Source of the DNA: a virus
Strand: one strand, 5' to 3'
Length of the DNA stretch: 27,853 nucleotides
Virus record (IMG/VR): IMGVR_UViG_3300035670_001040
Location: 1-27,853 of that record
Part shown: positions 13,897 to 20,117 of the stretch, piece after piece
Layout: each line of letters begins with the position of its first letter
How positions within the stretch are numbered: position 1 is the first letter of the stretch
Translations under genes and position numbers: made by a program
The notes under the pieces: model-generated
Told to the model about the DNA's origin: nothing
Seen by the model: the letters and a program-made list of their open reading frames with translations, nothing else
Database searches by the model: none

Positions 13897-14613
13897 ATGA
13901 GCGACTTAAACAAAGAACTAATCGAACAATTACTCCAAAGAATAGATCTTCTTGAAAAAAAACTGGCTAATAGAGATTATGATCAAGACGGTAAAGTAGA
14001 AACTTCCGAAGAAGAATACCTTGGTTCAAGAGATAGGGCGATTAAGAACGCTAAGAAAAAGAAGATTGAAGAGGCATTGGAAAGACTCAGCGGTATTGTT
14101 AATCACACCAATCCAATTCTTCGTTCAGTAACAAAAAAAATTGAAAAATCAGATTTAGTTGAAAAAGTTTTAAATAGATTAGGTGAAAATAATTCAATGA
14201 ATAAAAACTCTTTTAAAGATCAAGGAACCCGAGTTCAACTTTCTGAAAATTTGGTATTTGGTGGATTCCCTCGCACTAAGTTGAATGAAGGTGAGGAATC
14301 AGAGAGCCTTGCTGCACCACCACCATTTGATCCACACAACAAAGTCTTCTATCCAAGTAAGGAGTATGCAGAACTTCATGGTGCATACATTCAAGCACTT
14401 CAGGCTCACAAGGCTGCTCCTTCCGAGAAAACCAAGCAAGCCGCAATTAGAATGGAAGAAATGTTGAAGGCCCATCCGCACCACGCAGAACATAATGAGA
14501 GCATTGCAAATCTTCGCAAAGATCCCGATAGAGTTCCAGAACAACGCTCTGGCCCAAGACCCGGCTTTGAAGATCCCCGACTTCGCATTCAAGGTCGTAG
14601 TTCAATCAACTAA
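13897..14613 (+). CDS. EF-hand-containing phage protein
   Basis: A 238-aa protein with a canonical calcium-binding loop at residues 27-38 (DYDQDGKVETSE: Asp at 1, 3 and 5, Gly at 6, Glu at 12), followed by EEYLGSRDRAIKNAKKKK, a pairing seen in cyanophage proteins. A helical coiled-coil-like N-terminus (ELIEQLLQRIDLLEKKL) precedes it. The C-terminal half is Pro/His-rich and probably disordered. No partner EF-hand is seen, so the loop may be structural or serve dimer-dependent binding. Late motif 5 bases upstream. Function unknown. Confidence 0.6.
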   Translation: MSDLNKELIEQLLQRIDLLEKKLANRDYDQDGKVETSEEEYLGSRDRAIKNAKKKKIEEALERLSGIVNHTNPILRSVTKKIEKSDLVEKVLNRLGENNSMNKNSFKDQGTRVQLSENLVFGGFPRTKLNEGEESESLAAPPPFDPHNKVFYPSKEYAELHGAYIQALQAHKAAPSEKTKQAAIRMEEMLKAHPHHAEHNESIANLRKDPDRVPEQRSGPRPGFEDPRLRIQGRSSIN

Positions 14614-14616
14614 ATA
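14610..14616 (+). promoter_or_regulatory. T4-type late promoter motif CTAAATA
   Basis: CTAAATA contains the stop of the EF-hand gene and lies 16 bases before the ATG at 14633. The spacer contains AAGG, so this transcript could have a short leader with a Shine-Dalgarno sequence. Confidence 0.55.
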
Positions 14617-14632
14617 AAGTACAAGGCAAACA

Positions 14633-14962
14633 ATGGACCCCTATATCAAGCATCTCAACGAACTCGTCTACAGCGTTCAAGCCCTCACAGAGGAACTTGA
14701 AATCGCCTACGATATCATCGACAATCTCTTTGAAGACGAGGACTTTGACTTGAATGAAGAAGTTCTTCTTGAGAAGAAGAAGTGGATTCAAGCAGCCATT
14801 GAGAAGGAAGGGTCACTCCGCAAGACTCTCAAGGCCAAGGAAGGAAAGAACATTCCAGTATCCAAGCTTGAGAAGGCTGCACAAAAGAGTGGCAAGACTG
14901 GCAAGAGAGCCAGACTTGCACTCACCCTTCGCAAGTTGTCCAAGAAGAAAAAGAAAGACTAA
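14633..14962 (+). CDS. Small late phage protein with conserved basic tail domain
   Basis: A 109-aa protein: an acidic helical N-terminal half (residues 1-48) and a conserved basic half with WIQAAIEKEGSLRKTLKA, IPVSKLEKAA and TGKRARLALTLRKL. I recognise the second half as a module found at the end of many phage proteins of unknown function. It ends the plus-strand late block and is followed by an intrinsic terminator. Confidence 0.6.
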   Translation: MDPYIKHLNELVYSVQALTEELEIAYDIIDNLFEDEDFDLNEEVLLEKKKWIQAAIEKEGSLRKTLKAKEGKNIPVSKLEKAAQKSGKTGKRARLALTLRKLSKKKKKD

Positions 14963-14989
14963 TACCCTAGGAAGAGTATTCTTAGGCCG

Positions 14990-15021
14990 ACAACCCCGTG
15001 AAGTGCGGGGTTGTTTCTTTT
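14990..15021 (+). terminator. Intrinsic terminator of the late block
   Basis: ACAACCCCG (14990-14998) pairs with CGGGGTTGT (15006-15014) with a 7-base loop, followed by TTCTTTT. It lies 28 bases after the 14633-14962 stop. A second hairpin without a T-run (14965-14985) precedes it. Confidence 0.85.
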
Positions 15022-15340
15022 AGCAATCTGTGTGACGATAATAATCCATGACTTCAACATGATCTTCAAGATCATGGAATCTCTTCATGACCTGCATCTT
15101 GATATCATATGCACGGGCTGAGATGTCAAGGTAATCTTCTCTGTCGTAGTATTTGTCTGGAAACTTGGCAATGATCTTGCCAATCTCTTCGCAAGCATTT
15201 GCATACTCGTTCAGAAGAATCTTGACAGGCATGATGCTGATTCTCTCTTGAAATTGCTTCTCATCCATGTCAATGAAGAATGGAGTGATCTTCCAAGGAA
15301 TTGTTTTTGTGACCATCTTTTTAATTTTCTTCTTTGCCAT
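15020..15340 (-). CDS. Early hypothetical protein
   Basis: A 106-aa protein: a basic N-terminus (MAKKKIKKMVTKTI) and then a helical charged body (NEYANACEEIGKIIAKFPDKYYDREDYLDI...). Last gene of the minus-strand run from 17296, starting 1 base after the GroES-like stop. No family recognised. Its stop abuts the terminator of the convergent late block. Confidence 0.55.
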   Translation of the reverse strand: MAKKKIKKMVTKTIPWKITPFFIDMDEKQFQERISIMPVKILLNEYANACEEIGKIIAKFPDKYYDREDYLDISARAYDIKMQVMKRFHDLEDHVEVMDYYRHTDC

Positions 15341-15341
15341 A

Positions 15342-15608
15342 TTATCTCTCCACGAATGAAACCCAATCCTGATGAACTACATGGTTACCAGCGTAACCAT
15401 CTTTGATCTTGCTGACATCCCACCAGATTACATCACCAACCTGAATATCTTCGGTCAGTTTATTACCGATTGCCTCTACCTTTGCAGGAATGATCTTTGA
15501 GGATGACTTCTCGTTGTATATGATTCCTGCAGCAGTGGTTTTTTGACCACCAATCAAAGACTTTGCGAGAATCCATTTGCCGACTGGTTTTATTTTTTTA
15601 TCTGTCAT
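15342..15608 (-). CDS. GroES-like co-chaperonin (Cpn10)
   Basis: An 88-aa protein with the Cpn10 pattern: VGKWILAKSL at the N-terminus, AAGIIYNE in the mobile-loop region (residues about 18-32), PAKVEAIGN, VGDVIWWD and a C-terminal VVHQDWVSFVE strand. T4 gp31 and related phage co-chaperonins replace GroES on host GroEL to fold the major capsid protein, and a similar role is likely here. No GroEL gene is present in the window. The gene lies between tRNA-Gln and the 106-aa gene, in an early run. Confidence 0.75.
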   Translation of the reverse strand: MTDKKIKPVGKWILAKSLIGGQKTTAAGIIYNEKSSSKIIPAKVEAIGNKLTEDIQVGDVIWWDVSKIKDGYAGNHVVHQDWVSFVER

Positions 15609-15611
15609 AAA

Positions 15612-15682
15612 TTCCTTCGCTAGGATTCGAACCTAGAAAGAGAGATCCAAAGTCTCCCGTGTTACCGTTACACCACGAAGGA
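15612..15682 (-). tRNA. tRNA-Gln (anticodon TTG)
   Basis: A 71-base cloverleaf. Acceptor TCCTTCG pairs with CGAAGGA, D-arm GTGT...ACAC, anticodon stem GGAGA/TCTCT with loop CTTTGGA (anticodon TTG), T-arm CTAGG-TTCGAAT-CCTAG. The discriminator is A. Its first 15 bases overlap the end of the upstream methyltransferase gene. Confidence 0.88.
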
Positions 15683-16222
15683 GTGAACCTTGGCACAATA
15701 ATTGTTCATTATGATGCCAGAGGCAGTACCAACATTGATGCTTCTTACAGAACCATACTGGGGAATGTAAAGAAGATCATCACACATATCTAGAACATTT
15801 GCAGGAACTCCAATTTGTTCCTGACCAAAGATCATAATATAATGCACATTTGGATCAAAGTCAAATGCATTTACGTCTTTTGCTTCACGTACATTGTCAA
15901 TTCCCAATAGTTTAACTTTGTTTTCATGCTTGGAAACAGTTTCTTCAATGTAGGAGCCGAGATCTTCAATGCTTTTGACATGGCGTAGGTGGGTGTAGTG
16001 ATGAGTACCGACAGTCCCTCGCCTATCGTATTTCTTATTCCCATAGATTACGACCTCTTGCGCGAGAAACGCATTGCTATTGCGTATAATGGTTGCAATA
16101 TTAAAATCGTTACCAATATTGCAACACACAACTGAATAGTTATGACGCTTGCTGTCAAGATTAGTGAGTATAGCTTCATCGGTCCAATATTTATAGTGGT
16201 CGATGAGATTGCGAGTTTCCAT
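15668..16222 (-). CDS. SpoU/TrmH-family RNA 2'-O-ribose methyltransferase
   Basis: A 184-aa SPOUT enzyme that would transfer a methyl group from AdoMet to a ribose 2'-OH of tRNA or rRNA. Motif 1 is FNIATIIRNSNAF (40-52), motif 2 is IFGQEQIGVP (131-140) with the Gly-x-Glu-x-x-Gly signature, and motif 3 is IPQYGSVRSINVGTASGI (153-170), the knot-forming AdoMet site. Length fits a minimal catalytic domain with no RNA-binding extension. The last five codons and stop are read from the 5' end of tRNA-Gln. It lies directly after the SpeD-like gene. Substrate unknown; a tRNA target is suggested by the neighbouring tRNA. Confidence 0.8.
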   Translation of the reverse strand: METRNLIDHYKYWTDEAILTNLDSKRHNYSVVCCNIGNDFNIATIIRNSNAFLAQEVVIYGNKKYDRRGTVGTHHYTHLRHVKSIEDLGSYIEETVSKHENKVKLLGIDNVREAKDVNAFDFDPNVHYIMIFGQEQIGVPANVLDMCDDLLYIPQYGSVRSINVGTASGIIMNNYCAKVHSFVV

Positions 16223-16224
16223 GA

Positions 16225-16620
16225 TTAGCCAATATCCCCATACCCCATACCACGAACAAAGAAATGTTCTTCATGGCGATCAAAGCCAAAGCATTCTCTT
16301 GCATAATCAAGAACAATCATTTTATCAAATTTATTGCAGGAGTATACATCAAGAGTAATGAAATGGCTTGGTTCAATTGAATGGATTTGAATCCCACTTT
16401 CAATCAAAGGAACCCAAGCACTTACACCAAGTTTATCAGGATAAAGTTCTTTGCCATCTTTGGTTGGGCCATGAATGACGATGGGTTGACTCATGCGAGT
16501 CATGCCGATCTTATCAACCACCCGCTCAAGAAAGCGATAGTGAAGTTCTAGGTCGTCAGCAGCTCCAACACGACAATTGTACATATCCAAATAATAGGAA
16601 TATCCGAATGGCTTACTCAT
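16225..16620 (-). CDS. SpeD-like pyruvoyl-dependent decarboxylase (AdoMetDC fold)
   Basis: A 131-aa protein resembling the self-processing AdoMet decarboxylase SpeD. Visible landmarks are a first strand YSYYLDMYNC, the processing site LIES-GIQIH and the strand ITLDVYSC. The Ser (residue 75), the His five residues on and the Cys twenty residues on match the spacing of the bacterial Ser63/His68/Cys83 set. Cleavage before Ser would create the pyruvoyl cofactor. Length fits class 1b SpeD (about 120-130 aa). I start at ATG 16620, which overlaps the upstream gene; a TTG at 16641 would add 7 residues. The substrate could be AdoMet or, as in some SpeD relatives, an amino acid. Confidence 0.7.
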   Translation of the reverse strand: MSKPFGYSYYLDMYNCRVGAADDLELHYRFLERVVDKIGMTRMSQPIVIHGPTKDGKELYPDKLGVSAWVPLIESGIQIHSIEPSHFITLDVYSCNKFDKMIVLDYARECFGFDRHEEHFFVRGMGYGDIG

Positions 16621-16762
16621 CGAATAATACTTTTTTTTCAAGTTCCTTGACCCTATCTTCTAATCTTTCAAATACTACCAACTGCATAAAGAATGTAACA
16701 CATAAAATTGCGGATGCAAATAGAGCATCGTAATAGGTAAAATATTTTTTCTCGTTATTCAT
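16613..16762 (-). CDS. Small single-pass membrane protein
   Basis: A 49-aa protein starting MNNEKKYFTYYDALFASAIL, with one hydrophobic segment (about 13-32) and a charged coiled-coil tail (ERLEDRVKELEKKVLFDE). The ATG at 16762 overlaps the upstream stop (ATGAATAA); a longer in-frame start at 16846 lies within the upstream gene. GGGAAAAG stands upstream. It overlaps the SpeD-like start. Unknown; possibly a small inner-membrane protein of the early phase. Confidence 0.55.
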   Translation of the reverse strand: MNNEKKYFTYYDALFASAILCVTFFMQLVVFERLEDRVKELEKKVLFDE

Positions 16763-17000
16763 CTTTTCCCTTTCCCCATCCCCCACCATTTTCATACTCG
16801 GTGAGAATTGATTTATTGGGTTGTACATGATCTTTGTAAATTTCATTCAGTCTGTGTTGCATTGGAAAATGTTTCAATACTCTTGCTGCCCGTTCCCTTA
16901 TTTCAGAGGGAACTTTAGGTGTGTGTGCGGCATTCAAGAGATCGTAAAGAAAATTCTTTGTGGCTACTAAACTTTGGTATTCTTCATGTGGTAATGTCAT
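16755..17000 (-). CDS. Early hypothetical protein
   Basis: An 81-aa protein (MTLPHEEYQSLVATKNFLYD...) that looks helical, with conserved-looking VPSEIRERAARVLKHFP, a pattern present in small phage proteins linked to DUF-type early genes. A Gly-rich C-terminus (ENGGGWGKGKDE). The start overlaps the upstream stop as TAATG, so it is translationally coupled. No function assigned. Confidence 0.55.
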   Translation of the reverse strand: MTLPHEEYQSLVATKNFLYDLLNAAHTPKVPSEIRERAARVLKHFPMQHRLNEIYKDHVQPNKSILTEYENGGGWGKGKDE

Positions 17001-17296
17001 TAGTGTAACCCCAATTCTTCATCTAAAGCAGAAAGTCTGTCAAGGGCTTCATTTGGTTTGTTCCACCTCTCTTCATACGCTTGCTTTCGTTCAGGAGTTT
17101 TAAACTTTTTCATGTGAGAACATGAGCAAAAATTAAATTCATCAGAATCAGGATGAATAAGAAGATCATCCCATTCAGTACAGAAATGCCAACCTTCCTT
17201 CATTTCTTCTTCAGAAAGACGAATGCATGGACCTGTTCCTTCCATGAGACACTTGTAACGCTCAATGGGCATTCCATAAAAAGTTTTATTTTCCAT
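17000..17296 (-). CDS. Cys-rich early hypothetical protein
   Basis: A 98-aa protein with the pattern GPCIRL...GWHFCTEWDDLLIHP...EFNFCSCSH, where four Cys and nearby His residues could bind one zinc. Similar short proteins with a WHFCxEWDxxLI core occur in other phages. I start at the ATG at 17296, placed 6 bases after a TATAAT box, rather than at the ATG at 17302. First gene of the early run to 15020. Confidence 0.6.
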   Translation of the reverse strand: MENKTFYGMPIERYKCLMEGTGPCIRLSEEEMKEGWHFCTEWDDLLIHPDSDEFNFCSCSHMKKFKTPERKQAYEERWNKPNEALDRLSALDEELGLH

Positions 17297-17302
17297 ACGC
17301 AT

Positions 17303-17330
17303 ATTATACCTCCTATCAATTTAATGTCAA
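17303..17330 (-). promoter_or_regulatory. Sigma70-type early promoter (TTGACA-N16-TATAAT)
   Basis: Consensus TTGACA (17330-17325) and TATAAT (17308-17303) on the minus strand, 16 bp apart, 6 bases before the ATG at 17296. The -35 overlaps the stop of the small membrane gene. Confidence 0.82.
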
Positions 17331-17479
17331 TTTTTACAACCAGTTTTTTCCTCTTTTACAAAAAAACTGTATATGGTTCCAACTATTACTGAGTAAATTA
17401 CTATGGAAGCAAATATGCTCAAATAAAAAAACAGTATGATTGGATCATACCAATGGTCAAATCTTTTCTTTTCTTCCAA
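17327..17479 (-). CDS. Small membrane protein with TTG start
   Basis: A 50-aa protein beginning MEEKKRFDHWYDPIILFFYL from a TTG at 17479, with a GGAG 9 bases upstream and one long hydrophobic segment (residues about 13-41), then a basic tail ending KTGCKN. It overlaps the 3' end of the phosphoesterase gene by 23 bases, suggesting coupled translation. Not recognised; the reading frame fills what would otherwise be a gap. Confidence 0.5.
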   Translation of the reverse strand: MEEKKRFDHWYDPIILFFYLSIFASIVIYSVIVGTIYSFFVKEEKTGCKN

Positions 17480-18215
17480 GTTTTAATTCTCCATTTTCAT
17501 CTTCATAAACGAAAGAACAATTTTCTTTCTCTGTCCAGCAACCACAATTTATGTAAAGAGTTTCATTTTTAGTTGTTATTTTTGGATCATGTATATGACC
17601 ACAGATAACACCATCATAGCCTCTGTCCTTTGCATACTTGCAAATAACTTCTTCAAAACTCTCTATGAACTGAGCTGCTTTCTTTACTTTTATTTTTATG
17701 TATTTTGAGATTGACCAATATTTCATTCCCAAAATTTTTCTAAACCAGTTAAATACTTCATTTATTGAAAGCAACCATTCATAAGCCCAATCACCTAATT
17801 TGTATAGGTATGAACTTATTGGGTATTTTGTCAATAAATCAAATTGATGACCATGCATTACCAAATACTTTTTGCCATTTGAAGAAACGTAATCAATTCT
17901 TTCATGTAGGAATATATTGCCAAAAAGTTCATGGTCAATGAACTTTGATAAAAATTCATCATGGTTTCCATATACGTAATGAATTTTTGTTCCTTTGCGG
18001 GACAATTTTAAAAAACATTCAATTATTTCCACATGCAAATTTTGTTTTTCAAAATTCATTGAAAATGCTTGACGAAATCTCCATATATCTATGATGTCGC
18101 CTACCAAAAATATTTCGTCAAATTCATTTTCTTTTAAGAAAGAAAGAATTGTTTTTGCTTTTGCTTTTTTAGAAGCAAGATGTAGATCAGAAATAAAAAC
18201 TGTCTTATAATGCAT
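17457..18215 (-). CDS. LpxH-like calcineurin-type metallophosphoesterase
   Basis: A 252-aa protein with the full metallophosphoesterase set: SDLHL (Asp10, His12), VGDIIDIW (Asp40), GNHDEF (83-88), MHGHQFD (120-126) and GHIHDP (about 211-216). The order and the FLVGDIIDIWRFR / HGHQFD details resemble the LpxH group (UDP-2,3-diacylglucosamine hydrolases of lipid A synthesis), though such folds also serve as nucleases or nucleotide phosphatases. Length is typical. tRNA-Glu lies 27 bases upstream. If it acts on lipid A precursors it could alter the host surface, but that is a guess. Confidence 0.7.
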   Translation of the reverse strand: MHYKTVFISDLHLASKKAKAKTILSFLKENEFDEIFLVGDIIDIWRFRQAFSMNFEKQNLHVEIIECFLKLSRKGTKIHYVYGNHDEFLSKFIDHELFGNIFLHERIDYVSSNGKKYLVMHGHQFDLLTKYPISSYLYKLGDWAYEWLLSINEVFNWFRKILGMKYWSISKYIKIKVKKAAQFIESFEEVICKYAKDRGYDGVICGHIHDPKITTKNETLYINCGCWTEKENCSFVYEDENGELKLGRKEKI

Positions 18216-18242
18216 CTACAAATATGTAGAGCATATTTTAAA

Positions 18243-18317
18243 TGATCCCACGGGGAATTGAACCCACGACTCTTCAGATTGAAAGTCTGACGATTTAGCC
18301 ATTTAATCTATGGGACC
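18243..18317 (-). tRNA. tRNA-Glu (anticodon TTC)
   Basis: A 75-base cloverleaf: acceptor GGTCCCA with TGGGATC (one G-T pair), anticodon stem TCAGA/TCTGA with loop CTTTCAA (anticodon TTC), T-arm with GGTTCAATTCC. The discriminator is A. It lies between a small membrane gene and the phosphoesterase gene. Confidence 0.88.
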
Positions 18318-18323
18318 TAAAGT

Positions 18324-18488
18324 TCACTCGTATTTAGCCTTGATCTCAAGGGCAAGGAAAGCCAAGATCATCCCAACAACACTTCCAACAACTGCACCTT
18401 CATAGTTCTTGTGGAACAAGAAACCTACCAAGTTGATTGCAATAAGAATCATCATTGGAACCATAAGTTTGTTTAAAATCTGTTTCAT
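18324..18488 (-). CDS. Small two-segment membrane protein
   Basis: A 54-aa protein (MKQILNKLMVPMMILIAINL...) with two hydrophobic segments (about 8-25 and 31-48) joined by FHKNYEGA. The ATG at 18488 is 6 bases after TATACT; an ATG at 18494 lies within that spacer. Function unknown; size and make-up fit small phage membrane proteins. Confidence 0.6.
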   Translation of the reverse strand: MKQILNKLMVPMMILIAINLVGFLFHKNYEGAVVGSVVGMILAFLALEIKAKYE

Positions 18489-18494
18489 AGCCAT

Positions 18495-18522
18495 AGTATA
18501 TTGTGTGTAATCAGAATGTCAA
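18495..18522 (-). promoter_or_regulatory. Sigma70-type early promoter (TTGACA-N16-TATACT)
   Basis: TTGACA (18522-18517), a 16-bp spacer and TATACT (18500-18495) on the minus strand, ending 6 bases before the ATG at 18488 and overlapping the end of the upstream nuclease gene. It could also supply tRNA-Glu. Confidence 0.78.
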
Positions 18523-19118
18523 ATAAAAAAGTCATCTAATGACTTTTTATTGTTTGACGGAATCAAATTTATATCGTTGATAAATTTGTCAAATGTATAT
18601 TTGGTGGAAAGTTGAAGATGATCTCCCATCCCAAAAGTTATCATGGGACAGAAGAAGTCATACAATCCATTCTTTATCATCTTGTCAAATTTTAAAGTTA
18701 CATCGTCTATCAATTTTTTTGGAAGCAATAAATTGTGACTTCTTTGCAGAGTAAAGACCATGATATATCCTAACTTGTAGTCAGGATCAAAGTGCTTTAC
18801 ATCAGTGGCGGAACCCATGGCTTCTTCGATTCGGTTGCCTATGTTTCTCTTTAAATTTTTGTATGGGCTCTTGGGTTGCTGTTTCAGGACAAACTGAGTC
18901 TGTTGCTCCGTTGCTATTGTCTTGTATTCAATTGCAACCTTCTTGGCAGGGAAATGAATGTCCCATTTCTTCTGACCTTTGTACATTGTCTTAATATTGT
19001 CTTGAGGAATGCCCGGAGAATTGATTCGTGCCATCAATTCAGAGTCAAGAGCATCAAAATGCTTGTTGCAAAATACTCTTTCCTGTTTCCAGTAATTGTC
19101 AAGAAAATCAAGATTCAT
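18519..19118 (-). CDS. XhoI/PaeR7I-like type II restriction endonuclease homologue
   Basis: A 199-aa protein with a PD-(D/E)XK core: Asp53 in KKWDIHF and Glu64-x-Lys66 in VAIEYKT. It also has NRIEEAMGSATDVKHF (95-110), which closely resembles the NNRxEEAxGSAxD block of the XhoI/PaeR7I family. Between them is an insert of about 25 residues (QQTQFVLKQQPKSPYKN). Length is shorter than XhoI-type enzymes (about 245 aa). It may cut host or competitor DNA; specificity cannot be assumed to be CTCGAG. A TATAAT lies 11 bases upstream. No adenine methyltransferase is adjacent. Confidence 0.6.
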   Translation of the reverse strand: MNLDFLDNYWKQERVFCNKHFDALDSELMARINSPGIPQDNIKTMYKGQKKWDIHFPAKKVAIEYKTIATEQQTQFVLKQQPKSPYKNLKRNIGNRIEEAMGSATDVKHFDPDYKLGYIMVFTLQRSHNLLLPKKLIDDVTLKFDKMIKNGLYDFFCPMITFGMGDHLQLSTKYTFDKFINDINLIPSNNKKSLDDFFI

Positions 19119-19129
19119 GTGTTTACAAT

Positions 19130-19158
19130 ATTATATAATCTATTTTCTATTCTTGTAA
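19130..19158 (-). promoter_or_regulatory. Probable early promoter (TTACAA-N17-TATAAT)
   Basis: Minus-strand TATAAT (19135-19130) with a weak -35 TTACAA (19158-19153), 11 bases before the ATG at 19118, at the end of the upstream gene. Confidence 0.5.
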
Positions 19159-19424
19159 GCGAGTTTGATGTCTTCGATAATTTTATCTGCTATTACTTGC
19201 CAACCATCCACAGCAGTCAAATCTTCACATGCTTCAACAGTCACAGCAAAATTGATTTCAATGTAGTTGCTGAACATCTTTTCACGAACCCACCAAACAT
19301 AAGGTGTGTTTCTAACTTTATGAATTTCTCCCATGAGATTGTAATATTCAACCTCATCAAGACATTTCATTTGTCTCTTGTATTTTGGTTCAGGAGCAGT
19401 GTAAAATTCTTCATCATTGCACAT
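19140..19424 (-). CDS. Early hypothetical protein
   Basis: A 94-aa protein (MCNDEEFYTAPEPKYKRQMK...), charged, mixed alpha/beta, with aromatic YVWWVREKMFSNY near the middle. It starts inside the end of the 19725 gene (11-base overlap). No family recognised. Confidence 0.5.
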   Translation of the reverse strand: MCNDEEFYTAPEPKYKRQMKCLDEVEYYNLMGEIHKVRNTPYVWWVREKMFSNYIEINFAVTVEACEDLTAVDGWQVIADKIIEDIKLAYKNRK

Positions 19425-19725
19425 CGTTCATTTCCTTTCGCCGCCACTTTATTTCTTTCATCAATTTTTCAATTGTATCTGCGCCATGCCCATACATGAC
19501 ACTACCATATTCTGTCACAACTCTTCCCTTTTGCAAGGATTCTCTAACCATTTCTGCTGTATCAAGATTGGCAATGGGACGAATAGCGTTAAGTTGTTCA
19601 CTAAGTTTCTTGATTTCATCGATTGCTTCGCTGAGTAGTTTGGGATCAGTTCTATGCCCTCTTTTGTTATTCTTCAATTGATTTTCTAATTTATCAATCA
19701 AAGTAGGTCTTTCGTTATTTTCCAT
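19414..19725 (-). CDS. Early hypothetical coiled-coil protein
   Basis: A 103-aa protein with a heptad-like N-terminal half (LIDKLENQLKNNK..., LLSEAIDEIKKLSEQL) and a basic C-terminus (IEKLMKEIKWRRKEM). It overlaps its upstream neighbour by one base at the start. Probably helical throughout; function unknown. Confidence 0.5.
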   Translation of the reverse strand: MENNERPTLIDKLENQLKNNKRGHRTDPKLLSEAIDEIKKLSEQLNAIRPIANLDTAEMVRESLQKGRVVTEYGSVMYGHGADTIEKLMKEIKWRRKEMNDVQ

Positions 19726-20117
19726 TAAAGTTTTCCTTTACGAAATAATTCATTATTTGAATCTGCTTCTTCTTTCAAAATATTCTTCACAAACACCTTA
19801 AGACCTTTTTTCTTTGCAATGTCAATCATCATCTTTGTGCCACGGGATTCACCATCCCATACGGCTATGAGAGCATCAGCGTTCTCTGCCATCTCTGTAT
19901 TTCGAATGAATCCTGCGCTCTTGCCATGCAGGGACCAGTTGGCGGGGAAACTATGCACCGGAATGTTCCGACTAATTGCCCATTCCTTGCCAAGCCAATC
20001 AACACCACGGGCTTCACCACAGACAACGATGGTGATATCCATCTTGGAATCTGCAATGGCAGATTCCAAAAGTTTCATGTCATCAATGTCGCGGGAGCCT
20101 GCGATTATTGTTCTCAT
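19725..20117 (-). CDS. DUF2493/YspA-like SLOG-family protein
   Basis: A 130-aa Rossmann-like protein of the SLOG superfamily, whose members bind nucleotide-derived ligands. Visible are IIAGSRDI (4-11), VVCGEARGVDWLG (31-43), FPANW...HGKSAGFIRN (57-73), MAENADALIAVWDGESRGT (75-93) and AKKKGLKVFV. The GSRD and ARGVD motifs, the pre-RN basic patch and the final SxGT loop are typical of the DUF2493/YspA group that many phages and plasmids carry. Role unknown; ligand sensing is inferred. It overlaps the next gene by 4 bases. Confidence 0.75.
   Translation of the reverse strand: MRTIIAGSRDIDDMKLLESAIADSKMDITIVVCGEARGVDWLGKEWAISRNIPVHSFPANWSLHGKSAGFIRNTEMAENADALIAVWDGESRGTKMMIDIAKKKGLKVFVKNILKEEADSNNELFRKGKL

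Noticed and set aside
18331-18337. Minus-strand CTAAATA
   Set aside because: Lies in the last codons of the small membrane gene with no start downstream before tRNA-Glu; probably chance.
18876-19499. A 207-codon plus-strand open frame opposite the XhoI-like gene
   Set aside because: Antisense to a gene with clear nuclease motifs and spans two minus genes; the composition looks like a shadow frame.
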